64,000 nt of DNA from Caryophanales bacterium UBA6449 (GCA_002437105.1 DJOB01000002.1:1-64000), one strand, 5' to 3'. Shown: positions 27,684 through 36,035, counted from the first letter of the stretch. The notes: generated by a model not told the origin, from the sequence alone. Made by a program: numbers and translations.

Positions 27684-27709
27684 GACTCCGGGAAACCGGA
27701 GTCTTTCTT
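27684..27709 (+). terminator. Intrinsic terminator after aldolase gene
   Basis: A perfect 8-bp stem GACTCCGG/CCGGAGTC with a GAAA tetraloop, then TTTCTT. Confidence 0.9.
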
Positions 27710-27786
27710 ATGCTCTTCTTGAGCATGAGGTGGGCAGATGTGGGCCTGTCCGTGTTAATATTCCTTCGGTATATAAGGAGAGTAAT

Positions 27787-28512
27787 ATGGAACTGAATAA
27801 TAAGACCCCTACACCCCACAACGGGGCGCGATTCGGCGATTTCGCCGCTACGGTGCTGATGCCTGGCGATCCGCTGCGTGCGAAGTTCATCGCGGAGAAC
27901 TTCCTGGAGAATCCTCGGCTCGTCACCTCGGTCCGGAACATGTTCGGATACACGGGAACCTACCAGGGCAAGAAGGTCTCGGTGATGGGATCCGGTATGG
28001 GTATGCCTTCTCTGGGTATCTATGCGACTGAGCTCTTCTCCTTCTACGGCGTCAAGAGGATCATCAGGGTCGGTACCTGCGGTTCCTTCCGCCCCGATAT
28101 CAAGGTGTTCGACACCCTGTTAGCCGGTTCGGCTTCGACCAATTCCGCCTGGGCTGATCAGTACCACCTGGAGGGTACCTTCTCCGCGGCGCCGGATTTC
28201 TCCACCCTTCTCGAGGCCTATCAGGCGAGCCAGAAGCTCGGCATCCACGCCAAAGTCGTCGATATCCTGTCCGAGGATAACTTCTACGATGAGAACCCTG
28301 ATTTCTTCAAGAACTGGGCTAGGATGGGAATCGCGGCGGCCGAGATGGAGTCGTACGCCCTCTACAGCATCGCTAAGCGGCTCGGTAAGCAGGCTCTGAC
28401 GATCCTCTCTGTCTCCGACAGTCTGGTCAGTCACGAGGCGACGACGGCTGAGCAGCGCGTGAACGCCTTCACCGATATGATGAAGGTGGCGCTCTCCTGC
28501 ATCGCCGAGTAG
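27787..28512 (+). CDS. deoD: Purine nucleoside phosphorylase, DeoD type
   Basis: Phosphorolysis of purine (deoxy)nucleosides for salvage. AAGGAG at 27774 sets the ATG at 27787, giving 241 residues, close to the family norm of about 235. Diagnostic segments are MPGDPLRAKFIAEN (about 22-35), GSGMGMPS (about 64-71), the phosphate-site RVGTCGS and EMESYALY. It opens a run of seven tightly spaced or overlapping genes ending at spx (34027). Confidence 0.96.
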   Translation: MELNNKTPTPHNGARFGDFAATVLMPGDPLRAKFIAENFLENPRLVTSVRNMFGYTGTYQGKKVSVMGSGMGMPSLGIYATELFSFYGVKRIIRVGTCGSFRPDIKVFDTLLAGSASTNSAWADQYHLEGTFSAAPDFSTLLEAYQASQKLGIHAKVVDILSEDNFYDENPDFFKNWARMGIAAAEMESYALYSIAKRLGKQALTILSVSDSLVSHEATTAEQRVNAFTDMMKVALSCIAE

Positions 28513-28518
28513 GCGAGC

Positions 28519-29178
28519 ATGAACATCGTCTTCGCTGTCGTGATCATCCTGGTGGGTCTCGCTGCCCTAGTCGGCTTGGGATATAGCCTCTGGATGATTT
28601 TCGACCGGAGATCGCCGGCTCGGAGTCCACGCTCTTTCAGCCGGAGGGTCGGCCGGGTGTTGAAGGATCTCTGCCGCGAGCATCAAGGGTGGGTCTGCGA
28701 GTCGGATATCCCACTCTACTTTCCTGGTTCCGATAAAGTTGTCAATATAAATTATGTCTTAATCGCCGATAAGTTCTGCTACTGCATAGTCTGCCAGACG
28801 CTGACTGGTGCTCTCGCGGGTCAGGTCGATGATGGCTTCTGGACCCTCTACGATCTCAAAGGGCAGTCCATCAACCTGAAGAATCCTATGTCTCTGAATG
28901 CCGAGAATGCCAAGGATCTGGAATACGTGCTCATCGACGGTCGCCCTATCGAGGGCGATCAGATCGTTCTGCCGGTGATGGTGGTCTCTCGACAGCTGAG
29001 GGTGGATCCGCGGATCGTCACCCGCGAGAAGGGAAACTACCTCTTCAGTCTGCGGTACCTGGCGCGCGGTATCTCCCATATCGAGGCTTCTGCCGTCGAT
29101 ACCAGCGTGCTGTGCGATCGTCCGCGCTTGATCGAGACGCTGCAGCGCGCGAAAGGAAAAGCCCATGACGCTAGCTGA
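28519..29178 (+). CDS. NERD-like membrane-anchored protein, degenerate active site
   Basis: It has 219 residues. One N-terminal TM helix (about 4-26) is followed by a basic linker and a domain that resembles NERD (nuclease-related domain) in order: a predicted strand VNINYVLIADKFCYCIVC, then GxxxGQVDDGFW (about 100-112) and the NP segment (about 122). In typical NERD proteins the second strand carries an E-x-K pair after a hydrophobic run; here the corresponding position reads VCQTL, so nuclease activity is doubtful. The gene starts six bases after deoD and overlaps copA by 14 bp. Function unknown; the NERD assignment is inference from pattern. Confidence 0.6.
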   Translation: MNIVFAVVIILVGLAALVGLGYSLWMIFDRRSPARSPRSFSRRVGRVLKDLCREHQGWVCESDIPLYFPGSDKVVNINYVLIADKFCYCIVCQTLTGALAGQVDDGFWTLYDLKGQSINLKNPMSLNAENAKDLEYVLIDGRPIEGDQIVLPVMVVSRQLRVDPRIVTREKGNYLFSLRYLARGISHIEASAVDTSVLCDRPRLIETLQRAKGKAHDAS

Positions 29179-31297
29179 TTTTCAGGTTCAGGGGATGACC
29201 TGTGCCAACTGTACGAAGACCGTGAGTCAGGCCATCGCGAAGGTCGATGGTGTCAAGTCGTGTCGGGTGGATCTCTCGAAGGAGAGGGTCCACCTCTTTT
29301 ACGATGAGTCCAAGGTCTCTCCGGAATACCTGCAGAAGGCGGTGCGGAGTGTCGGTTACGATCTGGTCATCGATACGGCGAAGAGCCGTCGGCAAGCGCG
29401 GATCCGGAACATCGTCACTCTCGTCTTCGCTTCGATCTTCCTGGTCTTAGGCATCCTGCTCTCCCTCGCGCACATTCCGGGGATCGAACATTCTAGCTAC
29501 GGGCACTTCTTCCATAACGATATCCTGGGAATCGTGCTGGGGACGCTCGCTCTGGTCATACTCGGCTTCCCCATCATCCGGCGCGCCTTCTTCACCCTGC
29601 TCTCCAAGAGGGCGGGTATGGACGCGCTGATCTCCCTCTCCGCGCTCTCCTCCTATGCTGTCTCTCTCTATATTTCAATTGCTAACCTAGTCTATGGCCG
29701 GATGGAGATGTCGTATTTCGATGCGCTGCTCATGGTTCTCTCCGTCGTCTCAATCGGTTCCTTTCTCGAAGCGAAAGTCAAAGCTCTCTCCGGCAGTCAG
29801 ACCCGAAGCAAGGGTCTGAGCAGCGGAGGGATGGCGCGGATCAAGGCGGGGAGCCGCTTCGCTGATGTCCCCTTCGAGCAGGTCTTAAAGGGCGATGTCT
29901 GCTTGGTCTCCCCGGGTGCCGCTATCCCGGCGGACGGGACGGTGATCGAGGGTGAAGCGCTGATCGACAGCTCGTCTTTCACCGGCGAGTCGACCCCGAA
30001 GAAGGTCGCGATCGGTGATCGTGTCTTCGCTTCTACGCTCTGCGTCGACGGCCATCTCTCCATCCGGGCGGATGTCGGAGCGATGGATTCTACCGCTATC
30101 AGGATCGAGCGCGATTCCTATGCTCTCAACTACAGCAAGGGAAAGCTGGGCAAGCTCTCCGATCGGATCGCCGCCTGGTTTGTCCCGGTGGCGATCATCC
30201 TCGCGATAGCGGGCTTCTTTATCAGCTTCTTCGCTATCTACGCGCCGGACGCGAGCCTCACCCGGGCGCAGGTCTGGGAGAAGTCGATCGTCAATGCTGC
30301 CTCGGTACTGGTCGTCTCCTGCCCCTGCGCTTTCGGTCTGGCGGTGCCACTGACCAGCCTGAACGGGTACTATCTCGCCCTGAAGAAGGGGATCATCTTC
30401 CGGGATGGTGCCACCTTCGAGCGAGTCAAGGGGATCGACGCTTTCATCTTCGACAAGACGGGAACCCTCACCGATGGGAAGATGAAGGTGGTGAGTTTCA
30501 CCGGCGACGATCGGGCTCTGTCCCTCGCTAAGGGGTTGGAGGCCTACTCGTTCCACCCGATCGCCAAGGGGATACTCGCCTATCGCACGGAGGTTAAGCC
30601 TCTCGCTCTCCAGGATGTCCGGGAGGTGGCGGGGCAGGGCGTATTCTCCGCTGCCGGCTCCCTGGTTGCTCTCAGGGGCGGGAGCGAGGATGGATACACC
30701 CGGGTCGCCCTCGCGGACGGCGAGGGGAAGCCGCTGGGGGTCTTCGCGCTCGAGGATTCCCTCGCCCGCGGAGCTAAAGAGGCACTGGCGCAGATTCGGC
30801 AGAGTGGAATTCGGACCTACATCCTCACCGGAGATGGGAAGGATTCGGCGCTGAGACTGGGGAGCAAGCTCGGGTTTGATCCCGCATCGATCAGGTATGC
30901 CCTCAGCCCTGCGGACAAGGAGAAGCTGGTCGGGGAGATCGCTAGCCAGGGAGTCGCGGCCTATGTGGGCGATGGCATCAACGACCTCGGGGCGATGGCG
31001 GCGTCTTCCCTGTCCATCGCGACCGCTTCCGCGGTGCCTCTCGCCCGGGAGAGAGCCGACTGCTCGTTGGTGGGGGATGGTCTGGCCCCTCTGCTCTCGG
31101 CGGTGAAGATATCGCAGCGCTGCTATCGCATCATCGTCGAGAATTTCATCTGGGCCTTCCTCTACAACTTGGTGCTCATCCCGCTCGCGATGGTCGGTCT
31201 GCTGTTCATGTGGCTCTGCTCGCTGGCGATGATCCTCAGCAATATCACGCTGATGCTCAATAGCCTCCGTGCTTCAAGGCTGCCGCAAGGAAAATAG
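29165..31297 (+). CDS. copA: Copper-exporting P1B-type ATPase
   Basis: Pumps Cu(I) out of the cytoplasm. 710 residues: an N-terminal heavy-metal domain with GMTCANC (about 10-16), eight TM helices, the actuator motif FTGES (about 275-279), the metal-binding SCPCA in TM6 (about 386-390), the phosphorylation motif DKTGTLT (about 432-438), HP near 466 and the hinge GDGINDLGA (about 601-609). CPC in TM6 is the Cu/Ag subclass. A single HMA is present rather than the two of B. subtilis CopA. It overlaps the NERD-like gene and is followed by copZ, as in many Bacillota. No CsoR or CopY regulator is in this window. Confidence 0.95.
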   Translation: MTLADFQVQGMTCANCTKTVSQAIAKVDGVKSCRVDLSKERVHLFYDESKVSPEYLQKAVRSVGYDLVIDTAKSRRQARIRNIVTLVFASIFLVLGILLSLAHIPGIEHSSYGHFFHNDILGIVLGTLALVILGFPIIRRAFFTLLSKRAGMDALISLSALSSYAVSLYISIANLVYGRMEMSYFDALLMVLSVVSIGSFLEAKVKALSGSQTRSKGLSSGGMARIKAGSRFADVPFEQVLKGDVCLVSPGAAIPADGTVIEGEALIDSSSFTGESTPKKVAIGDRVFASTLCVDGHLSIRADVGAMDSTAIRIERDSYALNYSKGKLGKLSDRIAAWFVPVAIILAIAGFFISFFAIYAPDASLTRAQVWEKSIVNAASVLVVSCPCAFGLAVPLTSLNGYYLALKKGIIFRDGATFERVKGIDAFIFDKTGTLTDGKMKVVSFTGDDRALSLAKGLEAYSFHPIAKGILAYRTEVKPLALQDVREVAGQGVFSAAGSLVALRGGSEDGYTRVALADGEGKPLGVFALEDSLARGAKEALAQIRQSGIRTYILTGDGKDSALRLGSKLGFDPASIRYALSPADKEKLVGEIASQGVAAYVGDGINDLGAMAASSLSIATASAVPLARERADCSLVGDGLAPLLSAVKISQRCYRIIVENFIWAFLYNLVLIPLAMVGLLFMWLCSLAMILSNITLMLNSLRASRLPQGK

Positions 31298-31312
31298 ATA
31301 TACCGCTTAGCA

Positions 31313-31318
31313 TATAAT
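31313..31318 (+). promoter_or_regulatory. Possible internal -10 box before copZ
   Basis: TATAAT in the 51-bp gap between copA and copZ, 31 bp before the copZ start. No -35 match, so it may be only a weak internal promoter giving extra transcript for copZ to spx. Confidence 0.25.
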
Positions 31319-31348
31319 ATTATTTTGCAGATTGTAGGAGGTAATGTG

Positions 31349-31531
31349 ATGGTCGAAATCAGTGTTCCTGATATCAGATGCCAGGGCTGCTGCAATAAGA
31401 TTCTTTCCGCTCTCGCTCAGCAGGGTATACACGCGACGGCGGATGCCCGCTTCAAGATCGTTACCGTCGAGGCGAAGGATGAGAAGGCGGCGCGCGAGGT
31501 GATCATCGATGCAGGCTACAAGCCGGAGTAG
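31349..31531 (+). CDS. copZ: Copper chaperone (HMA domain)
   Basis: Binds Cu(I) and delivers it to CopA. AGGAGG at 31336-31341 selects the ATG at 31349 over an upstream in-frame TTG, giving a 60-residue single HMA domain. The metal site is CQGC (residues 10-13) in the first loop, with a third Cys directly after (CQGCC), one more than usual. The Met before the motif is replaced by Arg (DIRCQGC). The 3' end overlaps the next gene by 23 bp. Confidence 0.88.
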   Translation: MVEISVPDIRCQGCCNKILSALAQQGIHATADARFKIVTVEAKDEKAAREVIIDAGYKPE

Positions 31532-32798
31532 CGGCTGGGGACCTCTCCGGGAAGGCTGGGCGGATTTCCGGAAGAACTGGTGGCGGGGTATTTCCATCTT
31601 TGCCCTCCCCATCATCGGCCTCTCTCTGATCCTGTTCCTCGGGATGTCGACCAGCTACCTCTCCCTGATCATGGTCCCCGTCATGCTTCCCTTCCTCTAC
31701 TGCGCGTATCGGTTCTTCTGGACCAGCCGCGACAGCAAGCGCACCTTCGGGATCAACTACACCGATTATGGTGTCCGGGGTAACGGGTGTTTCGGCTTCC
31801 TCAATTCATCCCTGATCGGTGCGCTGGTCACCGTCTTCATCTACTACATCCTCGCGGTCACCATCACGCCGGCCCTCATGAAGCTCTTCGGGGGTGGCGC
31901 CTACGTGCAGCAGATCGAGGATCTGATCAAATCGAGCAATATTCAGGATCTGTTCAGCCTGCTGAATGACTCTTCCTTCCAGGTGGCTCTCTCCAAGCCG
32001 CTGACGATCATCAACGGCATCTCCCTGTATGTCGGTGGCTCGATAATGCTAATCCTGTTGGATATGAGGAGGGCCGAGTATGTAGCGGGCTTCCGGATTC
32101 TGCCCGATGCCGATGTCAACATCCCCGGCTCGATGATCCGGAGTATCGGCAAGTCGTTTACCCGGGGACTATACTGGGAGAGGATCAAGCTCAAAGCGCC
32201 GGTGGCGATTCCTGCATTCCTTCTGCTCAGCGTCCTCTATGCCGGTTTCGTGGCGGCCTTCTGCTTTGTCGACATCCCTCTGGCGACGATCGCGGGCTCG
32301 CTTCCCGTCCTCTGTCTAGCTCCCTTCCTCATCGTCTCCTACGCGGTCGATGCCTCGTTCGATGTCCCGGTGATCGACAGCCTGATGAAGGCCTACTACA
32401 GTGCAGCTACGCAGGAGATGAAGGATGGGATCGTGAAGACCTTCTACAACACCCAGTACCGTCACACGTCCGAGCGGTTCGGTCAGGTGCCCTTTCAGGG
32501 AGTGATTCTTTCCTTCGATCAGAGCCAGTCTGATAACAGCAACATCTTCACGGTCGACGCGGAAGATATCAAGACGGAGACCAAGCCTACCAATCCGGTC
32601 GATCACGGCGCTTCCGCTTCCACCACCCCTGAGGATACTCAGGGTAGTTCGAAGGAAAAAGAGGCCGCTAGACCAGCGGAGCCGGCGAGCAGAAACTACG
32701 GAGTTCTCGATTTCTCGGCGCTCGATGATCAGAATCATAAGACCGGTTCGGGTGATGGAAACGATGGAGGAGGGAACGCTCATGGATCGCAGGAGTAA
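31509..32798 (+). CDS. Six-TM membrane protein with acidic soluble tail, unknown function
   Basis: A 429-residue protein with hydrophobic segments near residues 27-45, 50-70, 94-115, 160-180, 230-250 and 258-280, then a soluble tail of about 145 residues. The tail ends in a low-complexity stretch rich in Thr, Pro, Glu, Ser and Asn, with GSGDGNDGGG near the end. No transport or enzyme motif is visible. The start lies inside copZ (overlap 23 bp) because no later start codon is plausible before TM1. The 3' end overlaps pgsA by 17 bp. Position between copZ and pgsA might suggest a membrane-lipid or metal role, but nothing in the sequence proves it. Confidence 0.75.
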   Translation: MQATSRSSGWGPLREGWADFRKNWWRGISIFALPIIGLSLILFLGMSTSYLSLIMVPVMLPFLYCAYRFFWTSRDSKRTFGINYTDYGVRGNGCFGFLNSSLIGALVTVFIYYILAVTITPALMKLFGGGAYVQQIEDLIKSSNIQDLFSLLNDSSFQVALSKPLTIINGISLYVGGSIMLILLDMRRAEYVAGFRILPDADVNIPGSMIRSIGKSFTRGLYWERIKLKAPVAIPAFLLLSVLYAGFVAAFCFVDIPLATIAGSLPVLCLAPFLIVSYAVDASFDVPVIDSLMKAYYSAATQEMKDGIVKTFYNTQYRHTSERFGQVPFQGVILSFDQSQSDNSNIFTVDAEDIKTETKPTNPVDHGASASTTPEDTQGSSKEKEAARPAEPASRNYGVLDFSALDDQNHKTGSGDGNDGGGNAHGSQE

Positions 32799-33495
32799 AT
32801 CGAATAATCCTCTCGGCTATTTCCGAGAGATCCTGAAGAATCCTCGGGACCTCTGGACGATCCCCAATCTGCTCGTCTACCTGAGGATCCTGATGTCCAT
32901 CGCCTTTCTCGTCATCTACATAGGTGGGGTCAACGTGCTCTATGCGGACCACTCCTGGCACTGGGGAATCCTGCCTCCCGATTCGGCTGATCGGGGCTTC
33001 CAGATCGAGGGATACCTCGCCTGTGCGCTGATTTTGACCTGTGGCTTCACCGACTTCCTCGATGGTTACATCGCCCGGAAGTTCGATCAGCAGACCGAGC
33101 TGGGTGTGCTGCTCGACCCCGTCGGCGATAAGCTCCTTCAGCTCTTCATCATCCTGGCGGTGGCGGTGCGCTGGTCCGACGTCACCTGGCTGGTCTGGGT
33201 TCTGCTGGGGGTCCTGCTCGGCAAGGAGTCCACGATGGTGTTCGCCAACCTGCTCATCTATGCGCGGCGCGGTATAAGGTTTCACCGCGCTTACTGGTAC
33301 GGAAAGATGTCGACCCTGATCCTCTATCTGACGATGGGGATCATGCTGTTCTTCGTCAATTACCTCGGTTCGAGTCTTGAATTGTTCATCGAGGTCCTCT
33401 GCGCTATCTGCAGTTTGACCCTCGTCTTCGCCTGGATCATGTACTGCATCAAGTATGTCGATATGTTCCGTCATCCCGATCGATATCGGAACTGA
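32782..33495 (+). CDS. pgsA: CDP-diacylglycerol-glycerol-3-phosphate 3-phosphatidyltransferase
   Basis: Makes phosphatidylglycerophosphate from CDP-diacylglycerol and glycerol 3-phosphate. The ATG at 32782 behind GGAGGAGGG (32765-32773) gives 237 residues, slightly longer than the usual 180-200 because of an N-terminal extension of about 25 residues. The CDP-alcohol phosphatidyltransferase motif is perfect: DGYIAR, then G and two Asp in GVLLDPVGD (DG-x2-AR-x8-G-x3-D-x3-D), about residues 91-113. Several TM helices follow. Uses the product of CdsA (14649). It overlaps the preceding membrane-protein gene. Confidence 0.95.
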   Translation: MDRRSKSNNPLGYFREILKNPRDLWTIPNLLVYLRILMSIAFLVIYIGGVNVLYADHSWHWGILPPDSADRGFQIEGYLACALILTCGFTDFLDGYIARKFDQQTELGVLLDPVGDKLLQLFIILAVAVRWSDVTWLVWVLLGVLLGKESTMVFANLLIYARRGIRFHRAYWYGKMSTLILYLTMGIMLFFVNYLGSSLELFIEVLCAICSLTLVFAWIMYCIKYVDMFRHPDRYRN

Positions 33496-33511
33496 CGAAA
33501 GGAGGTGTCCC

Positions 33512-34027
33512 GTGGTCAAGATATTCGTATCGCCCTACTGCCAGTCCTGCCGGAAGGCGCAGAGATTCTTGGATCACATGATGGTTCCTCATCAGGTGAT
33601 AAATATTTTCTCTAAGGATCTGAAGAAGGAGGATCTGTTAGAGATCCTCAAGCTGAGCGAGAATGGGACCGACGACATCATCTCGCCTCGCTCCAAGGTC
33701 TATAAGAGCGGGGGTGTGGATCTGGAGAGTATGACGCTGAATCAGCTCCTGGATTTCGTCCTGGCGAACCCCACGATCATGAAGCGTCCCATCATCATCG
33801 ACGATCGCAAGATGGAGGTCGGATACGATCCTGATGAGATAACTGCCTTCCTGCCTAAGGCGACTAAGAAGCTGCTCGAGATGTGCGCTGATTGCCCCAT
33901 GACGGCGGACTGCAATCTGGGCAAGGCGCTCATCGAGGCTCGCAACGCGATCGAGGCTGACCGTGGCAAGGGAGCGAGCGTATGTGTGGGCAAGGATGTC
34001 GCGTGCAATAAAAAGAGGGGCGCTTAG
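33512..34027 (+). CDS. spx: Spx-family regulator with Cys-rich C-terminal extension
   Basis: Spx binds the RNA polymerase alpha C-terminal domain and switches transcription under thiol stress. GGAGGTG at 33501-33507 points to the GTG at 33512, giving 171 residues. The redox switch Cys10/Cys13 (YCQSC) and the segments NIFSKDL, GTDDIISPRSKVY and RPIIIDDRKMEVGY match Spx over residues 1-115. B. subtilis Spx ends near 131; here an extension contains Cys125, Cys128, Cys134, Cys158 and Cys165 with the pattern C-x2-C-x5-C ... C-x6-C, which could hold a metal or iron-sulfur centre or further disulfides. It is the last gene of the copper operon. Confidence 0.92.
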   Translation: MVKIFVSPYCQSCRKAQRFLDHMMVPHQVINIFSKDLKKEDLLEILKLSENGTDDIISPRSKVYKSGGVDLESMTLNQLLDFVLANPTIMKRPIIIDDRKMEVGYDPDEITAFLPKATKKLLEMCADCPMTADCNLGKALIEARNAIEADRGKGASVCVGKDVACNKKRGA

Positions 34028-34040
34028 CCTCTCTTTTTTT
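34012..34040 (+). terminator. Intrinsic terminator after spx
   Basis: Short stem AGAGG/CCTCT with a 9-base loop and a long T-run. It overlaps the final codons and stop of spx. Confidence 0.75.
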
Positions 34041-34086
34041 ATCTGCTTTAATCGCTGCTCAGGGATGATTTTTGATGATCTATCGC

Positions 34087-34659
34087 TTACTTCTTCAGAG
34101 CGTTCAGGCAGCGGGTCTGCTTGGAGTCCTTGTTGAAGGTGAACTTATATCCCTTGAGGATCTCCTTGGCGACCTGTTCGGCCTTGTCCATGGAGTCGGC
34201 GTCGATCTCCAGCTCGTAGTCGGTGTGACCCAGGTAGGTATTCTTATCGAGGGCGATACGGGCGACATTCTCCTCGTGGAAGCCGCGGCGCCTCTCGGTT
34301 TCGAGCTTGGCGAGGGTCTTGAGCGTGGAGCTATCGAAGTCGAGCAGATCGAGGAAATCCTTTATTCCGCCCTCGGGGAACTTGTTATCGGCGATCATGC
34401 TCTCCGCCTCGGAGGGGGACAGCAGCTGTTCCTTCTCGAACAGTCCGACGGCCAGAGGGCTCTTGAGGGTGAGCAGGTACTCGCCGTTGACGTGCCTGAT
34501 CCGCAGTCCCATTCCCTGCTTAGCCAGGTTTCTATCCGCCGAATCGATGTACCAGTTGGTCTGCAGGAAGGGCTCATTGAGTTTGAGTTTCTTGTTGAGC
34601 TTATCGTATTCCTTCTTATCGATCAGTATCTTCGCTTCGATCTCAACCGTGTTAGCCAT
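34087..34659 (-). CDS. CYTH-domain phosphatase-like protein (YjbK type)
   Basis: CYTH proteins form a tunnel fold that hydrolyses triphosphates (inorganic triphosphate or thiamine triphosphate). It has 190 residues beginning with the signature VEIEAKI (ExExK, residues 5-11). Further tunnel residues follow: the RIRH segment near 53, LTLKSP near 62, KLETERRR near 118 and the acidic DYELEID near 147. Divergent from nadK across 64 bp. CYTH and NAD kinase genes are also neighbours (yjbK, ppnKA) in B. subtilis, which supports the YjbK assignment. Confidence 0.88.
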   Translation of the reverse strand: MANTVEIEAKILIDKKEYDKLNKKLKLNEPFLQTNWYIDSADRNLAKQGMGLRIRHVNGEYLLTLKSPLAVGLFEKEQLLSPSEAESMIADNKFPEGGIKDFLDLLDFDSSTLKTLAKLETERRRGFHEENVARIALDKNTYLGHTDYELEIDADSMDKAEQVAKEILKGYKFTFNKDSKQTRCLNALKK

Positions 34660-34723
34660 TTTCCACCTCCAAATCGTGGTCTGTTTCTATGATACAATAA
34701 CTAGCTGAAAACAGGTTTCCCGC

Positions 34724-35506
34724 ATGCATACTTTCGCTTTAGACGGGAGGTTTTCCGATATCTCCCGCTTCTCCATCGCCAGGACGATCAAGGACGCGCT
34801 GATCAAGGGAGGGATGGTCTATGAGGAGGACCATCCTGACCTCGTCGTCTGTCTGGGTGGTGATGGTTCACTCCTCCGCTCATGTAACTCGCGCGGTTAT
34901 GTGGGCGATTTCATGCTGATCAATGGCGGTACGCTCGGCTTCCTCTCCGACTTTAAGATCTCCGAGTGGGATAAGGCGGTCTACGCGATCCTGCACAGCG
35001 AACCCATCTACGATGTCCACCGCCCTCTGGTGATCGAGGACCGTCTCGGTCACCACGCCTTTGCAGCCAACGATATCTCGCTGGTGGCCCCGGTGCGGAC
35101 TCTCAACTACGAGATCAATGTCGACGGGGTGAAGCTCGTGAACGCGCAGGGTTCGGGCCTCGTCGTCTCGACCGCGCTCGGCTCCACCGCTTTCTCGCAC
35201 TCCATGGATGGACCGATCCTCTTCACCGCTGACGATGTTTTCGCGCTCAATCTGCTCGCTCCGGTGAACAATCGGATCAATCGGGCTCCGTTCAGGCACG
35301 CTGTCTTTCGATCCAACACGATCTTAAAGATCAAAATCGAACAGAATTTTAAGATATACCGGGTCGGTATCGATGGTATCGATACCCCGCAGCTGGCCAG
35401 CCACGAGCTGAGCATCTACATGTCGAAGTTCAAGGAGTTCCGGATCCTTCACTTCCGCGATTGGAATAAGTATAAAGTAGTCGCCGATGCCTTCGGGCAG
35501 CTTTAA
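34724..35506 (+). CDS. nadK: NAD kinase
   Basis: Phosphorylates NAD to NADP using ATP or polyphosphate. The 260 residues match bacterial PpnK. The catalytic GGDGS (about 45-49) and the second motif NGGTLGFLSD (about 66-75) are intact, as is the SALGSTAFSHSM-type segment (near 150-160). TACAAT at 34693-34698 upstream may be the -10 of a short divergent promoter region shared with the CYTH gene. The stop is 13 bp before the EIIB-like gene, so the two are coupled. Confidence 0.95.
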   Translation: MHTFALDGRFSDISRFSIARTIKDALIKGGMVYEEDHPDLVVCLGGDGSLLRSCNSRGYVGDFMLINGGTLGFLSDFKISEWDKAVYAILHSEPIYDVHRPLVIEDRLGHHAFAANDISLVAPVRTLNYEINVDGVKLVNAQGSGLVVSTALGSTAFSHSMDGPILFTADDVFALNLLAPVNNRINRAPFRHAVFRSNTILKIKIEQNFKIYRVGIDGIDTPQLASHELSIYMSKFKEFRILHFRDWNKYKVVADAFGQL

Positions 35507-35519
35507 GGGAGGTTTACCT

Positions 35520-35999
35520 ATGGAGATCTGGCAGATCGCAATCGAAGTTATCGTGGATGTCGCTCTCATCATCGGGGCTGGTTTGACTATCTGTCTACCT
35601 CTCATCCACCCGAATCGTGACGAGGAGGCGGAAGAGAAGAAGGGTGAGGCGGCGGAACAGCCGAAATCCCCGGAGGCGGTAGAAGCTCCTGTCCCCCCGG
35701 TCTCTCACACCTTCAAGGAGAAGGAGAGGATCGAGGCGAAGAAGACCGCTGCCCAGAAGGAGGAGGAGACGGAGAACGCGATCGCCGTCCTCTTCGGTGG
35801 CAAGTCCAATATCGTCGCGGTTACCGCGCGGGGTTCCCGGGTTACTGTGGCTGTCAAGGATACCTCCCTGCTGCGGAGCCAGGACTTCGACCGGGCCGGC
35901 CTCAAGGGTGCCATGATCATGTCCGATCGGATCGTGTTCCTCGTCGGTAGCAATGCGGAGGAGTTCGCAAGCAATCTGAAGCGGAAGGTCGGCATCTAG
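35520..35999 (+). CDS. Membrane-tethered PTS EIIB-like domain lacking the phospho-cysteine
   Basis: The ATG at 35520 (GGGAGG at 35508) gives 159 residues. There is one N-terminal TM helix (about 6-28), a charged and Ala/Glu/Lys/Pro-rich linker (about 32-84), then a C-terminal domain (85-159) that reads as the glucose-type EIIB fold: LFGGKSNI, VAVKD and LKGAM correspond in order to family segments such as LGGKENI, VTVKD and LGAKGV. In EIIB the acceptor is the Cys in the ACITRLR motif; here that column is Arg104 (TARGSRV). So it has probably lost phosphotransfer and may be a sensor or scaffold. It is coupled to nadK. Confidence 0.75.
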   Translation: MEIWQIAIEVIVDVALIIGAGLTICLPLIHPNRDEEAEEKKGEAAEQPKSPEAVEAPVPPVSHTFKEKERIEAKKTAAQKEEETENAIAVLFGGKSNIVAVTARGSRVTVAVKDTSLLRSQDFDRAGLKGAMIMSDRIVFLVGSNAEEFASNLKRKVGI

Positions 36000-36008
36000 A
36001 CTCCGATC

Positions 36009-36035
36009 GAAAGAGGACCTCGAGTCTTCTTTTTT
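36009..36035 (+). terminator. Intrinsic terminator after EIIB-like gene
   Basis: Stem AAGAGGAC/GTCTTCTT with one G-T pair and a CTCGA loop, then six T. Confidence 0.8.

Noticed and set aside
31509..32798. Assignment of the six-TM protein to the YesL (DUF624) family
   Set aside because: The N-terminal helix placement is similar, but no characteristic residues could be matched, so it stays unassigned.
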